A stretch of DNA of 64,000 nucleotides, taken from assembly GCA_020444425.1 (NCBI GenBank), contig JAHLLB010000015.1, positions 25,985 through 89,984 of the forward strand, given 5' to 3'. The DNA is from a bacterium (GTDB lineage: Bacteria > Electryoneota > Electryoneia > Electryoneales > Electryoneaceae). Shown piece by piece: positions 27,781-36,137 of this stretch. Numbering within the stretch: position 1 is the stretch's first letter; each line of letters begins with the position of its first letter. The notes under the pieces were generated by a model. The model was not told where the DNA came from, ran no database searches, and saw only the letters and a program-made list of their open reading frames with translations. The position numbers and the translations under genes were made by a program.

Positions 27781-28541
27781 GAGACACGTACGAGCAACTC
27801 GCTCTGCGTCTCGCCGCCGCGAACCGGGTTTGTGTGCTCACCGGCGCCGGAGTCTCGCGCGAAAGCGGTGTGCCGACATTCCGGGAAGCGGATGGCCTCT
27901 GGAACAAGTATCGCCCCGAAGAACTGGCGAATGTAGACGCATTTTTGCGGAATCCCGAGCTGGTCTGGGAATGGTACTCCTGGAGACGAGAACTGATTGG
28001 CGAGGTCAGCCCGAATCCAGGCCACTATGCGCTCGCGGAGATTGAGCAACGAGTCCCGCAATTTACGTTGGCGACGCAGAATGTGGACAACCTGCACCGT
28101 GCGGCAGGCAGCGTGAACGTGGTCGAGCTGCACGGGAACATCATGCGTAACAAGTGCCAGAAGTGCGGCGTGGTGTTTAAAGAGGGAGACCCGGAAAACG
28201 AATTTGTCTTCGAAAAAGGAACTCTCCCGGTCTGTGCGTGTGGAAAGAAGGGACTGCTCCGTCCGGACATTGTCTGGTTCGGCGAGATGCTCCCGGAAGA
28301 TGCGATACAGCAGGCCTGGGAAGAGGCCGGGCAGGCGGATGTGTTTCTGAGTGTGGGGACCTCGACAGTCGTGTACCCCGCTGCGGCTCTCCCGTTTACT
28401 GCGAAGCAGGCCGGAGCGTATCTTGTCGAAATCAATCCGAACCCGACCGAGCTGACGCCGCTGGCCGATCTGGTCTTTTCCGAACCGTCCGGCGAAGCGT
28501 TGCCGAAAGTGGTCGCTAAACTGCGTGAACTGCAGGCGTGA
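27765..28541 (+). CDS. cobB: Sirtuin NAD-dependent protein deacylase
   Basis: A 258-residue class III-like sirtuin that removes acyl groups from lysines using NAD and yields O-acyl-ADP-ribose. Motifs: TGAGVSRESGVPTFR (26-40), TQNVDNLHRAAGS (104-116), catalytic H123 in ELHG, and zinc cysteines C131, C134, C157 and C159. Y71-x2-R74 (WYSWRREL) matches the Tyr/Arg pair of SIRT5/CobB that binds acidic acyl groups, so desuccinylase or demalonylase activity is likely. The start at 27765 is chosen because the family begins just there. It overlaps the next gene by 4 bases (GTGA). Confidence 0.93.
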   Translation: MSDQTRDTYEQLALRLAAANRVCVLTGAGVSRESGVPTFREADGLWNKYRPEELANVDAFLRNPELVWEWYSWRRELIGEVSPNPGHYALAEIEQRVPQFTLATQNVDNLHRAAGSVNVVELHGNIMRNKCQKCGVVFKEGDPENEFVFEKGTLPVCACGKKGLLRPDIVWFGEMLPEDAIQQAWEEAGQADVFLSVGTSTVVYPAAALPFTAKQAGAYLVEINPNPTELTPLADLVFSEPSGEALPKVVAKLRELQA

Positions 28542-31500
28542 GCCTGCCGATGTGGAAGCCAGTGTTGCCGATGATCCCGCGTTTCCGGTCCACCGCGATT
28601 GCCATCGTGCTGTTGTCGCTGATGTCGTTGACATTGGCCGGCTGCAGCTATTTCAACGCGTTCTACAACACCAAGCGCGCGTTCTCCGAAGCTGAGACCA
28701 AGCGTGAACGGTCCACCGACCTGAATTCGCGGCCGTCCGAGTACAACGACGCCGTCGAAGCTGGATCGCGTCTGCTCGAGATGTACCCGGAATCGAAATA
28801 TGTGGACGATACCCTGTACATCATGGGGCGGGCGTATTACTGGCTGCAGGACTATCACAAGGCCCGACGCAAGTTCGAAGAGCTGCTGAGCAACTATCCG
28901 GATTCTCCGCACGCCCTTGAGAGCAACATGTGGCTTGGGCGGGTGCAGGTGCAGTTGAAGAAACGCCAGGAAGCCACAGCGCTGCTGCGTGGTGTGATTG
29001 CCGATACGGACGATCCATACCTCATCGGCGAATCCCGATTTGCGCTGGCGGAGTTGTATTACGTTGACTCGTTATTCGTGAAGGCGGCGGAGGAGTTCAC
29101 CCGCATCCCGGACATTTCGGACGATGATGAGTTGATCGGGAAGGCGTTATGGCGAGCGGGTGAGTCGCTGTTCCGTGAAAAGCGGTACGTCGAAGCCTCC
29201 GAACAACTGAAGCGTGCGCTCAAGTACGACCTGACGCCGAGCATGCGATTCCAGACGCGGTTGTTGTATGGCCAGTCGTTGCGTGAATCCGGCGACCCGG
29301 AAGGCGCGTTGGAGATTTACAACTCCCTGTTGAAGGACAAGCGGTACTTCCAGGAACACGGCAAGGTTCGTGTGCAGAAGGGCCTGGCGTTGACCGACCT
29401 TGGCCAGCGCGAAACTGGCTTCGAGGAATGGGAGAAGACCATTCTCGACCATCAGCGCAGCGATGAAGCCGCGCAGGCCTATTATGAGATGGGTATGGTG
29501 CATCTCTCGACGATGGGCGAACGTCCGGAAGCCAAGGAGAAGTTCGACAAGGCCCGTACGGAGAAGGCACGCAGCAAGTATTCGATGAAAGCCGACTCGA
29601 TGTTGACGATGCTGAACCGTGTCGATGACCTGCACCTCAGCCGCGTCCGCACCCGTCACCGGATCGACTTCACGGAACAATGGGTCGCCAACCCGATCAG
29701 TCCGGATGATACGTCCGCGTTCCAGAACGCCGAGTTCTACGATTCCCTCGCCATTGACAGCCTGAAGCTGATTCCGTTGTGGAAGAAGGCGTGGTGGGAC
29801 AGCACCGTCGTGCTCGAGGATACGACCAGCGTCGACACGCTTTCCGCCGACAGTTTAGCCCTCGACAGCCTCGCTATGGACAGTTTAACGACGGACAGCC
29901 TTGCCCTTGTTGACCTCGCTCAAGACAGTCTGACCCAGGCACGCCTGGCAAGCGACTCCCTGGTTGCGGATCTGCTGGCAGCAGACAGTGCTCAGGCTGT
30001 TATGGGTCGTGAAGATGAGCTGATTGATTTCTCCGGCCAATCGTTGTCAGCGGAGCAGATGAACGCCGCGGCCGACGATTCGTTGGCGTTGGAAGAAGCG
30101 GCAATGGCGGACGACACATTGATGGTGGCGGGCAACGAAGGTCCGAAACCGCAGCTCAATCCGATGGGGGAGTACCAGCAATCCAGACCGGATTCCGTCA
30201 CTCGCCGGCGGATGGAGATGGACCCGGGAGACGTGTTCGGCAATCCGGGCACCGTGATGATGGAGGGAGAGCCTTCATCGCCACGTTTGGATTCTTTGCG
30301 TCGGGCGGAGATGAGGCGTCACAACAATCCGTACGCGATGCCTGATGAGAGCCAGCGTCCGCCAGGGATGCCGGAAGAGGAGTGGCAACGTGCGCTCGAA
30401 CAGCGGCGCATGATGATGGAGCAGCAGATGGGCCGCGGCGGTCCGATGCAGCCCGGTTTACCACCATCGCCTGGAGAGACCGGCGGTGCTGAGGGGATGA
30501 CCGATCTGAATGCCGGCAAGGAGCAGCAGTCCGGTCTTCCAGGCCAGCCTCCTGCCGCGCCTGAACCGGACGTTGAAATCATCAAGGTGTTCGACATTCA
30601 GCCGGTGCTGGATAGTTTGGCGCAATTCCGCGTTGATCTGCAGGACGCACGGTTCCAGCTCGGTGAAATTCAGCTGTTCGACCTTGAACAGCCCGATTCG
30701 GCACGGGTGATTTTCCGTGAGTTGACGGAACCGTCCAATGTGGACAGCGTCCGTGCTCGCGCCATGGTTGTGCTGGCGTATATCGAGAAGCTTCAGGGCG
30801 ACACGACTGCCGCGGATTCGATCCTGTTGCAGGTGGCGGAGGAATTCCCGGGCACACGTCAGGGCAATCAGCTGATCGAAAAGCTGGGGATGGTGAAAGA
30901 AACACCGGCTACACCCGCCGAGCTGGCGTATCGTGAGGCGGAGCGGTTGCTGCTGGACGACGACTCGATGCAGGAAGCGTACACCCAGTACCGTTGGGTC
31001 AGCGACACCTACTCCGATACGGAGTGGGCACCGCGTGCGATGTATGCCGCCGCGTATATCGCCGGGCATCACCTCGGTGACGGCGAAACCGCCGAAGAGC
31101 TGCTCACCTCGATCATTGACGACTACTCCGCGAGTATCCAGGCGCAGAAGGCTCGCGAAAAAATCTCTGCGTTTGACGCGATCCGGTTTGCCAGCGACGC
31201 CGACACGGTTGGCATGGCCGAGGAGTTCGCCGATATTGACGCCTTCGGTGAGGACGAAGTCGATGAAATCGCGCAAATCATCGGTGGCATGCAGGCGTTG
31301 TCGTCTACATTGGAAGGTCGCAACCTCCTGCCTGCCGAGGTAATTCAGGGGACCGGCGGCGAAGTGTTGCTACGGTATGTCGTTAACACTGACCAGACCG
31401 CGAGCAACTTCAAGATCGTGATGGAAGACCCGCCGGGCAGTGGGTTGGGCCGTGCGATGGTGGCCGGACTGGAAGCGGTCGAGTTCCGTGCCGCGCGCGT

Positions 31501-31591
31501 GGAAGGCGAAGCGGTTGCGTCGAAGGTGGAACGGCGGTACACGTTGCCGCTCGATGCTCCGCCGAACGTGCGCCCATTGCCGAAGCGGTAA
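28538..31591 (+). CDS. Large TPR lipoprotein of the cell envelope
   Basis: A 1017-residue lipoprotein. The lipobox LTLAGC puts the lipidated cysteine at 36, followed by SYFNAFYNTKRAFSEAE, a start seen in envelope TPR proteins of FCB-type bacteria. TPR/BamD-like repeats fill about 45-340. Then comes a D-S-L-rich linker (about 425-490), a proline/methionine-rich low-complexity stretch (to about 680), more TPRs (685-870) and a C-terminal domain (about 925-1010: VLLRYVVNTDQTASNFKIV, then AMVAGLEAVEFRAARVEG) that resembles a TonB C-terminal fold. Probably an outer-membrane scaffold. GTG 28538 or ATG 28550 may be the start. Confidence 0.75.
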   Translation: MSLPMWKPVLPMIPRFRSTAIAIVLLSLMSLTLAGCSYFNAFYNTKRAFSEAETKRERSTDLNSRPSEYNDAVEAGSRLLEMYPESKYVDDTLYIMGRAYYWLQDYHKARRKFEELLSNYPDSPHALESNMWLGRVQVQLKKRQEATALLRGVIADTDDPYLIGESRFALAELYYVDSLFVKAAEEFTRIPDISDDDELIGKALWRAGESLFREKRYVEASEQLKRALKYDLTPSMRFQTRLLYGQSLRESGDPEGALEIYNSLLKDKRYFQEHGKVRVQKGLALTDLGQRETGFEEWEKTILDHQRSDEAAQAYYEMGMVHLSTMGERPEAKEKFDKARTEKARSKYSMKADSMLTMLNRVDDLHLSRVRTRHRIDFTEQWVANPISPDDTSAFQNAEFYDSLAIDSLKLIPLWKKAWWDSTVVLEDTTSVDTLSADSLALDSLAMDSLTTDSLALVDLAQDSLTQARLASDSLVADLLAADSAQAVMGREDELIDFSGQSLSAEQMNAAADDSLALEEAAMADDTLMVAGNEGPKPQLNPMGEYQQSRPDSVTRRRMEMDPGDVFGNPGTVMMEGEPSSPRLDSLRRAEMRRHNNPYAMPDESQRPPGMPEEEWQRALEQRRMMMEQQMGRGGPMQPGLPPSPGETGGAEGMTDLNAGKEQQSGLPGQPPAAPEPDVEIIKVFDIQPVLDSLAQFRVDLQDARFQLGEIQLFDLEQPDSARVIFRELTEPSNVDSVRARAMVVLAYIEKLQGDTTAADSILLQVAEEFPGTRQGNQLIEKLGMVKETPATPAELAYREAERLLLDDDSMQEAYTQYRWVSDTYSDTEWAPRAMYAAAYIAGHHLGDGETAEELLTSIIDDYSASIQAQKAREKISAFDAIRFASDADTVGMAEEFADIDAFGEDEVDEIAQIIGGMQALSSTLEGRNLLPAEVIQGTGGEVLLRYVVNTDQTASNFKIVMEDPPGSGLGRAMVAGLEAVEFRAARVEGEAVASKVERRYTLPLDAPPNVRPLPKR

Positions 31592-31619
31592 CGGTTTTCA
31601 TACCATGCAGTACCTTTCC

Positions 31620-31650
31620 AGCCGTGTTTGCCTGCAAGCACGGCTTTAAC
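31620..31650 (+). terminator. Possible terminator between the TPR lipoprotein gene and pyrK
   Basis: AGCCGTG (31620-31626) pairs with CACGGCT (31639-31645), with an inner TTGC/GCAA stem, followed by TTTAACTT. The T-run is short, so read-through into pyrK is likely. Confidence 0.5.
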
Positions 31651-31685
31651 TTGAGATCGATCCGGGTCGATACGGAACATTAGCG

Positions 31686-32492
31686 ATGAAATACCTCGAG
31701 GATGCGGTCGTCGTCAGCAACCGGGAAATTCGTCCCGGAATCTGGTCGATGTGGTTGCGCAGCCCACAGATCTGTGCTGCAACGCTACCGGGCCAATTTG
31801 TCCACGTTAAGGTGGACGCGTCTTTGACCCCGTTGCTCCGCCGTCCGCTAAGCATTGGCCGTGTGCACGGCGATCAGCTCGAACTGGTCTGGCGTGTGGT
31901 CGGCACCGGCACGGACATGCTGACAGATGTCCGGCCCGGCGTGACCTTGAACCTGCTCGGGCCGTTGGGACAGCCGTTTACGCGCGAAGTAAATGCATCG
32001 CATCGGGTGCTTGTCGGCGGAGGGCTCGGCCTGCCGCCGCTGGTGTACCTGTATGAATGGTTTCGTGAGCACGACCTGCCCGTGACGTTGCACCTCGGCG
32101 TGAGCGGACGGGCTGACATCCCGTTAGCGGAAGACGATCCGCTTCTGAACGAGATCGAGATCACCGCCGAGAACGGGGAAGGGTTCCGCAAGGGGCTGGT
32201 CACTGAACCGGTGCTGGAGCAGTTGCAGGCATTGGAAACCGATGGATCGCTGGGCTCGACTGCGCTGTATTCCTGCGGGCCGTGGGGATTGGTCAACGCG
32301 CTGCAGCGCACCATCCCGCACTCACAGCTGAAGCTGGCCGAAGTTTCGCTCGAGCAGCAGATGGGGTGTGGAGTTGGGGTCTGCCAGGGTTGTGCGGTGA
32401 TCGTGGAGGGTGGCGACACACCGTACCAGCTGGTCTGCAGTGACGGGCCGGTGTTCCCGCTGGCGGCGGTTCATCCGCCCGGAGTTGCGTAA
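31686..32492 (+). CDS. pyrK: Dihydroorotate dehydrogenase B electron-transfer subunit PyrK
   Basis: A 268-residue iron-sulfur flavoprotein that passes electrons from PyrD to NAD. The FAD-binding motif LLRRPLSIGRV, the NAD-domain VGGGLGLPPLVYL and SCGPWGLVNAL are present. The 2Fe-2S site is near the C-terminus: QQMGCGVGVCQGCAV plus a fourth cysteine in YQLVCSDGPVF. Directly followed by pyrD (50-base gap), with which it forms the PyrDK heterotetramer. Confidence 0.95.
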   Translation: MKYLEDAVVVSNREIRPGIWSMWLRSPQICAATLPGQFVHVKVDASLTPLLRRPLSIGRVHGDQLELVWRVVGTGTDMLTDVRPGVTLNLLGPLGQPFTREVNASHRVLVGGGLGLPPLVYLYEWFREHDLPVTLHLGVSGRADIPLAEDDPLLNEIEITAENGEGFRKGLVTEPVLEQLQALETDGSLGSTALYSCGPWGLVNALQRTIPHSQLKLAEVSLEQQMGCGVGVCQGCAVIVEGGDTPYQLVCSDGPVFPLAAVHPPGVA

Positions 32493-32542
32493 CTTATCGT
32501 TGTTGCACACCGTATCGTTCAACTGAACGGCGACAGATAGAC

Positions 32543-33499
32543 ATGACAGCTACCGCATCACCCGATCTCAGTGTCATCCTCGGTTCGCTGAGCCTGCACA
32601 ACCCGCTGCTGGCGGCGTCCGGCTGCTTCGGCTACGGCACGGAATACGACGATGTCGCTGACCGTGACAACCTCGGCGGGTTCATCACCAAGAGTATTTC
32701 GCTGGCACCGTGGAAAGGCAATGACCCGCCGCGTTTGACTGAAGTGTCGCCCGGCCTGCTGAACAGCATCGGGCTGGCGAACATGGGCGTGGAGAAGTTT
32801 GCCAACGAGGTCGCACCGCAGATCGTAACCGGAAAGTCGAAAGCGATTGTCAGCGTGGCGTGCAAGGTGATGGAGGAGTACGAGGAAGTTGTCGCGCTGC
32901 TTGAAGATGTGGAAGGGATCGCGGGCTATGAGCTGAACATCTCCTGCCCGAACGTGAAAGAGGGCGGGATGGCGTTTTGTCTTAACCCGAACATCACGGA
33001 AGAGCTGGTGGCGCGTGTCCGGAAGCGCACCAATCGCTGGATCACAACCAAGTTGACGCCGAACATGACATCGGTCTCTCAGGGAGCTCTGGCCAGCGAA
33101 GCAGGCGGGGCGGACGCGGTCAGCCTGATTAACACATTGGTCGGGATGGCGGTGGACTGGAAGTCGCGTCGGCCGAAGTTGGCGACAATCACCGGTGGCT
33201 ACTCCGGCCCGCCAATTAAACCGGTAGCGTTGGCGAAGGTGTGGGAAGTCTGGAACGCGGTCAAGATTCCGATCATCGGCATCGGCGGCATCACCAACTG
33301 GAAGGACGTCGTCGAGTTCATGATCGTCGGCGCCTCGGCGGTGCAAATCGGCACCGCATTGTACGCTGATCCGAATCTGCCGGGTCAGATCGCGGCGGAT
33401 TTACGTGAGTACATGCGCAACGAAGGGGTGGGATCGTTGAGCGAGTTGACGGGCAGCTTGAAAACGGATCGTGGAGCGATGGTCGGGGTGCCGGCGTGA
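32543..33499 (+). CDS. pyrD: Dihydroorotate dehydrogenase, class 1B catalytic subunit
   Basis: A 318-residue FMN enzyme that oxidises dihydroorotate to orotate in pyrimidine synthesis. NISCPNVKEGG carries the class 1 catalytic cysteine. LLAASGCFGYGTEY, NSIGLANMGVE and IIGIGGITNWKDVVEFMIVGASAVQIGTAL are family motifs. Pairing with pyrK confirms the NAD-dependent 1B type. It ends overlapping rlpA by 4 bases. Confidence 0.97.
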   Translation: MTATASPDLSVILGSLSLHNPLLAASGCFGYGTEYDDVADRDNLGGFITKSISLAPWKGNDPPRLTEVSPGLLNSIGLANMGVEKFANEVAPQIVTGKSKAIVSVACKVMEEYEEVVALLEDVEGIAGYELNISCPNVKEGGMAFCLNPNITEELVARVRKRTNRWITTKLTPNMTSVSQGALASEAGGADAVSLINTLVGMAVDWKSRRPKLATITGGYSGPPIKPVALAKVWEVWNAVKIPIIGIGGITNWKDVVEFMIVGASAVQIGTALYADPNLPGQIAADLREYMRNEGVGSLSELTGSLKTDRGAMVGVPA

Positions 33500-33990
33500 G
33501 TGTGCGAACACGCACATATCAGCTTTTCATCGCTACTTCTCTCCTTGTCACCGGACTGGTTTTGTCCGGCTGTACCGCCTACCCGGTGTATCGTGATACA
33601 CGCAGCCGGAGTTACGAACCGGCGGCACGCGCTCAGCAGCAGCGTGCACCCGAACAGCAGCAAACGCATCCAACCACCACGACCGGTGAGGTACTTACCG
33701 GTTTTGCCAGTTATTATGGGCCGAAGTTTGTGGGCCGGCCCACCGCGAACGGGGAAATCTTCGATCCGAGGCAGATGACCTGCGCGCATCGTACGTTACC
33801 ATTCAATACGATGTTGAGGGTGACGTTGATCAGCTCGGGCAAGTCTGTGGTTGTGCGAGTGAATGATCGCGGCCCGTACGCGAAGGATCGCATTATCGAT
33901 CTCAGTGAAGCAGCAGCGGAGAAAATTGGTTTGAAGGCAGTGGGCGTGGGGTACGTGCAGGCGGAAATCCTCGAAGGGGACGGTGAATGA
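33496..33990 (+). CDS. rlpA: RlpA-type septal lipoprotein
   Basis: A 164-residue lipoprotein: signal peptide with lipobox VLSGC (cysteine at 26), a glutamine/proline-rich linker, then a double-psi beta-barrel (GFASYYGPKFVGRPTANGE, AHRTLPFNTMLRV, VRVNDRGPYAKDRIIDLSEAAA). RlpA proteins cleave or bind denuded peptidoglycan at the septum in several bacteria. The C-terminal SPOR domain found in some RlpAs is missing. The GTG start overlaps the pyrD stop, and it overlaps cdsA by 4 bases. Confidence 0.92.
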   Translation: MSVRTRTYQLFIATSLLVTGLVLSGCTAYPVYRDTRSRSYEPAARAQQQRAPEQQQTHPTTTTGEVLTGFASYYGPKFVGRPTANGEIFDPRQMTCAHRTLPFNTMLRVTLISSGKSVVVRVNDRGPYAKDRIIDLSEAAAEKIGLKAVGVGYVQAEILEGDGE

Positions 33991-34838
33991 CAGGGTTCTT
34001 CAAAAGTCGAACCTTCCTGTTTATCTGGGGAATTCCGGTGGTGGTGGCCACAATCTGGTTTGGTGGCTGGTACTTCGTTGCCGGGATCAGCGTGTTGAGC
34101 GTTGTCGCTTCACTGGAGACGATGAAGGTGCTCGCCGCCGGCAAGGCGACGTGGGGCGAAAAGTTGCTGGTCGGCGGGTTGTGTGCCGTTCTGCCGTTCG
34201 CTATCGCGCTGCACGGTCTGATCGCCCTGCTGTGGTTGTACATCGCGGGTCTGCTCGGTGCGGGCTCGCTGGCGTTGCTGAGGAAACCAGAAGACGGGTT
34301 CCGTTTCCTCATCGCTGCCACGTTCACCATGTTCTACATCGGCCTGCCTTTCACCTCGGCGTTGCTGTTGCGGCTTGATCCCATCTGGCAGACGCATTTC
34401 CAGGGTGCGGCGATTATCGTGTATATCTGGGCGGGTGTCTGGGTAACGGATACTTTCGCCTACCTTGGCGGGAGGAGATTCGGCAAACGACCCCTCGCGC
34501 CGCAACTCTCCCCGAAGAAAACGCTGGAGGGGACAGCCAGCGGCATATTGATGGCCCTGGTCTGGACGATTCTAGCGGGATTTGCGTTGACGGATGTACT
34601 GTCGTGGTGGGATCGCATCCTGCTCGGTGCGATCATCGGCATGCTGTCGGTAATCGGCGACCTGGTCGAGTCGATGCTGAAGCGTGTCGCACACGTCAAG
34701 GACAGCGGCACGATCTTACACGGACACGGCGGTGTGCTCGACCGATTCGACAGCCTGTTGTTCGTGCAACCGGCGGTGTACCTCTACCTGATTGCGGCAG
34801 ATGTGCTCAACTCGCCGAGCGTCCCATTGCTCGGGTAG
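33987..34838 (+). CDS. cdsA: Phosphatidate cytidylyltransferase
   Basis: A 283-residue multi-helix membrane enzyme making CDP-diacylglycerol, the branch point of phospholipid synthesis. The signature is clear: SPKKTLEGTASG and, near the end, DLVESMLKRVAHVKDSGTILHGHGGVLDRFDSLLFVQPAVYLYL. It is the last gene of the cobB-TPR-pyrK-pyrD-rlpA-cdsA run and converges on the barrel gene, 4 bases away. Confidence 0.95.
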   Translation: MTGFFKSRTFLFIWGIPVVVATIWFGGWYFVAGISVLSVVASLETMKVLAAGKATWGEKLLVGGLCAVLPFAIALHGLIALLWLYIAGLLGAGSLALLRKPEDGFRFLIAATFTMFYIGLPFTSALLLRLDPIWQTHFQGAAIIVYIWAGVWVTDTFAYLGGRRFGKRPLAPQLSPKKTLEGTASGILMALVWTILAGFALTDVLSWWDRILLGAIIGMLSVIGDLVESMLKRVAHVKDSGTILHGHGGVLDRFDSLLFVQPAVYLYLIAADVLNSPSVPLLG

Positions 34839-34842
34839 GTGC

Positions 34843-35601
34843 TCAATCGACAGTCCGAACCGGCTCCGGCTTTTTCACATTGAAGTCGAGCATGAAGCCC
34901 ATTGCCAGTGTGATCACCTGGTGACGCGCGGACGGTTCTCCCGGCCCACCGAGTGTTATCGCTTCGAAATCATCGCTGATGAACAGTTTGTGATAGTCCT
35001 CTTCGCCGAGGAATGAGCGGATGCCGTGCAGGTAACGGAGCTCGAGGTAGCCGCGTTCACGTCCGGCGGGGAAGGACATTCGGATGCCGGCGACGAACGA
35101 CAAATCGACGCCGTTGACGTTGGTGATTTCCCGCGAGCCGGTGTTCTTCTTTCCGGGGATGTCGATGCCGACGCCGCTGCCGGTCAGTGTACCGAAACTG
35201 GGTCCGGCGAAAAGGTGCGGACGGACGTATTCCTTCGGCATCATGTCCCACTCGAGGAAGACCGGAACCTCGACGTAGTACATGTATGGGTTGAATTCTC
35301 GAACGGCTTGTCCATCATCGCCGATGAGGCGGTAGCCACGGCGTCCGAACAGCAACTCGGAGTGAATGGCGAAATTGTTGGTGAGGTTGATCGCGCCGGT
35401 GATGCCCGCCATCAGGCCGGTGTCCCATTTGCGGGTGTAGTTGTCAACGTCGGTCCAGCTGCCCGTGGCGTTGCTCAGATTGTACCCGACGACAACACCC
35501 CAATTGAGCGGAGTCTTTTTTCGGACGCGTGCCGAACTGGTGTCCGCGAGCGTCATGAGCAGTATTCCGATAGCCAGCAGTGTGAAACCAACCCGCTTCA
35601 C
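34843..35601 (-). CDS. PorT-like outer-membrane beta-barrel protein
   Basis: A 252-residue exported protein with a signal peptide (1-24, ending TSSARV). The alternating strand pattern (WGVVVGYNLSNATG, WDTGLMAGITGAINLTNNFAIHSELLFGRRG, PYMYYVEVPVFLEWDM, RPHLFAGPSFG, VDLSFVAGIRMSF, ERGYLELRYLHGI, VITLAMGFMLDF) is that of small eight-stranded barrels of the PorT/OmpX kind common in Bacteroidota. Function is not specified by sequence. Single gene; the intergenic 35602-35803 shows nothing more. Confidence 0.75.
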   Translation of the reverse strand: MKRVGFTLLAIGILLMTLADTSSARVRKKTPLNWGVVVGYNLSNATGSWTDVDNYTRKWDTGLMAGITGAINLTNNFAIHSELLFGRRGYRLIGDDGQAVREFNPYMYYVEVPVFLEWDMMPKEYVRPHLFAGPSFGTLTGSGVGIDIPGKKNTGSREITNVNGVDLSFVAGIRMSFPAGRERGYLELRYLHGIRSFLGEEDYHKLFISDDFEAITLGGPGEPSARHQVITLAMGFMLDFNVKKPEPVRTVD

Positions 35602-35803
35602 AGGTTCCTCCGTACGCTGAGGATGAACAGGACCGCGAAAGATACAACGTAGAAGCGCCGGATGGTGGAAAGATGCAGCCGGAGGTCTCAGCGGAGCGAA
35701 GCCCTGAAACTTGGGCTGGGGACGTTGAGAGCCCTGTCAATTGGTGGTATGCCGGGGTGATGTGGCTCCGAATCGCGGCTCGAGGTAGAGGAGCGGAGAT
35801 GTG

Positions 35804-35832
35804 TTGCGCAGGTGGGGCTTTTCTTCTACATT
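35804..35832 (+). promoter_or_regulatory. Promoter of tRNA-Asp
   Basis: TTGCGC (35804-35809) and TACATT (35827-35832), 17 bases apart. The tRNA begins 24 bases further on. Confidence 0.5.
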
Positions 35833-35855
35833 GTGCGTTCGCTGGAAACAGCTAT

Positions 35856-35930
35856 GGGGCAGTAGCTCAGTTTGGTTAGAGTATCGGCCTGTCACGCCGA
35901 GGGTCGCGGGTTCGAGTCCCGTCTGCCCCG
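35856..35930 (+). tRNA. tRNA-Asp (anticodon GTC)
   Basis: A full cloverleaf: acceptor GGGGCAG pairs with CTGCCCC, D-arm GCTC/GAGT, anticodon stem TCGGC/GCCGA with loop CTGTCAC (anticodon GTC), and T-arm CGGGTTCGAGTCCCG. The discriminator is G; CCA is not encoded (CAT follows). Confidence 0.96.
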
Positions 35931-35934
35931 CATC

Positions 35935-35964
35935 AAACGCGTCCAACTCCGGGCGCGTTTTTTT
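35935..35964 (+). terminator. Terminator of tRNA-Asp
   Basis: AAACGCG (35935-35941) pairs with CGCGTTT (35954-35960), followed by more T. Confidence 0.85.
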
Positions 35965-36137
35965 GTTTGCACTCCTGCCGGAATTGGTCTCCAGAATCGT
36001 TTTTTTCTGTCCGCAAGTCGGCTTAGATTCCGCCAGCTGTTGGGGATGGAACGATTTTTCCGTGACCATCACCCCAGCTCGGTTTTCCACGCTGGAAACC
36101 AGTTTGCACGGGTAAGCCTGATTGTAAGGAGGACGCC

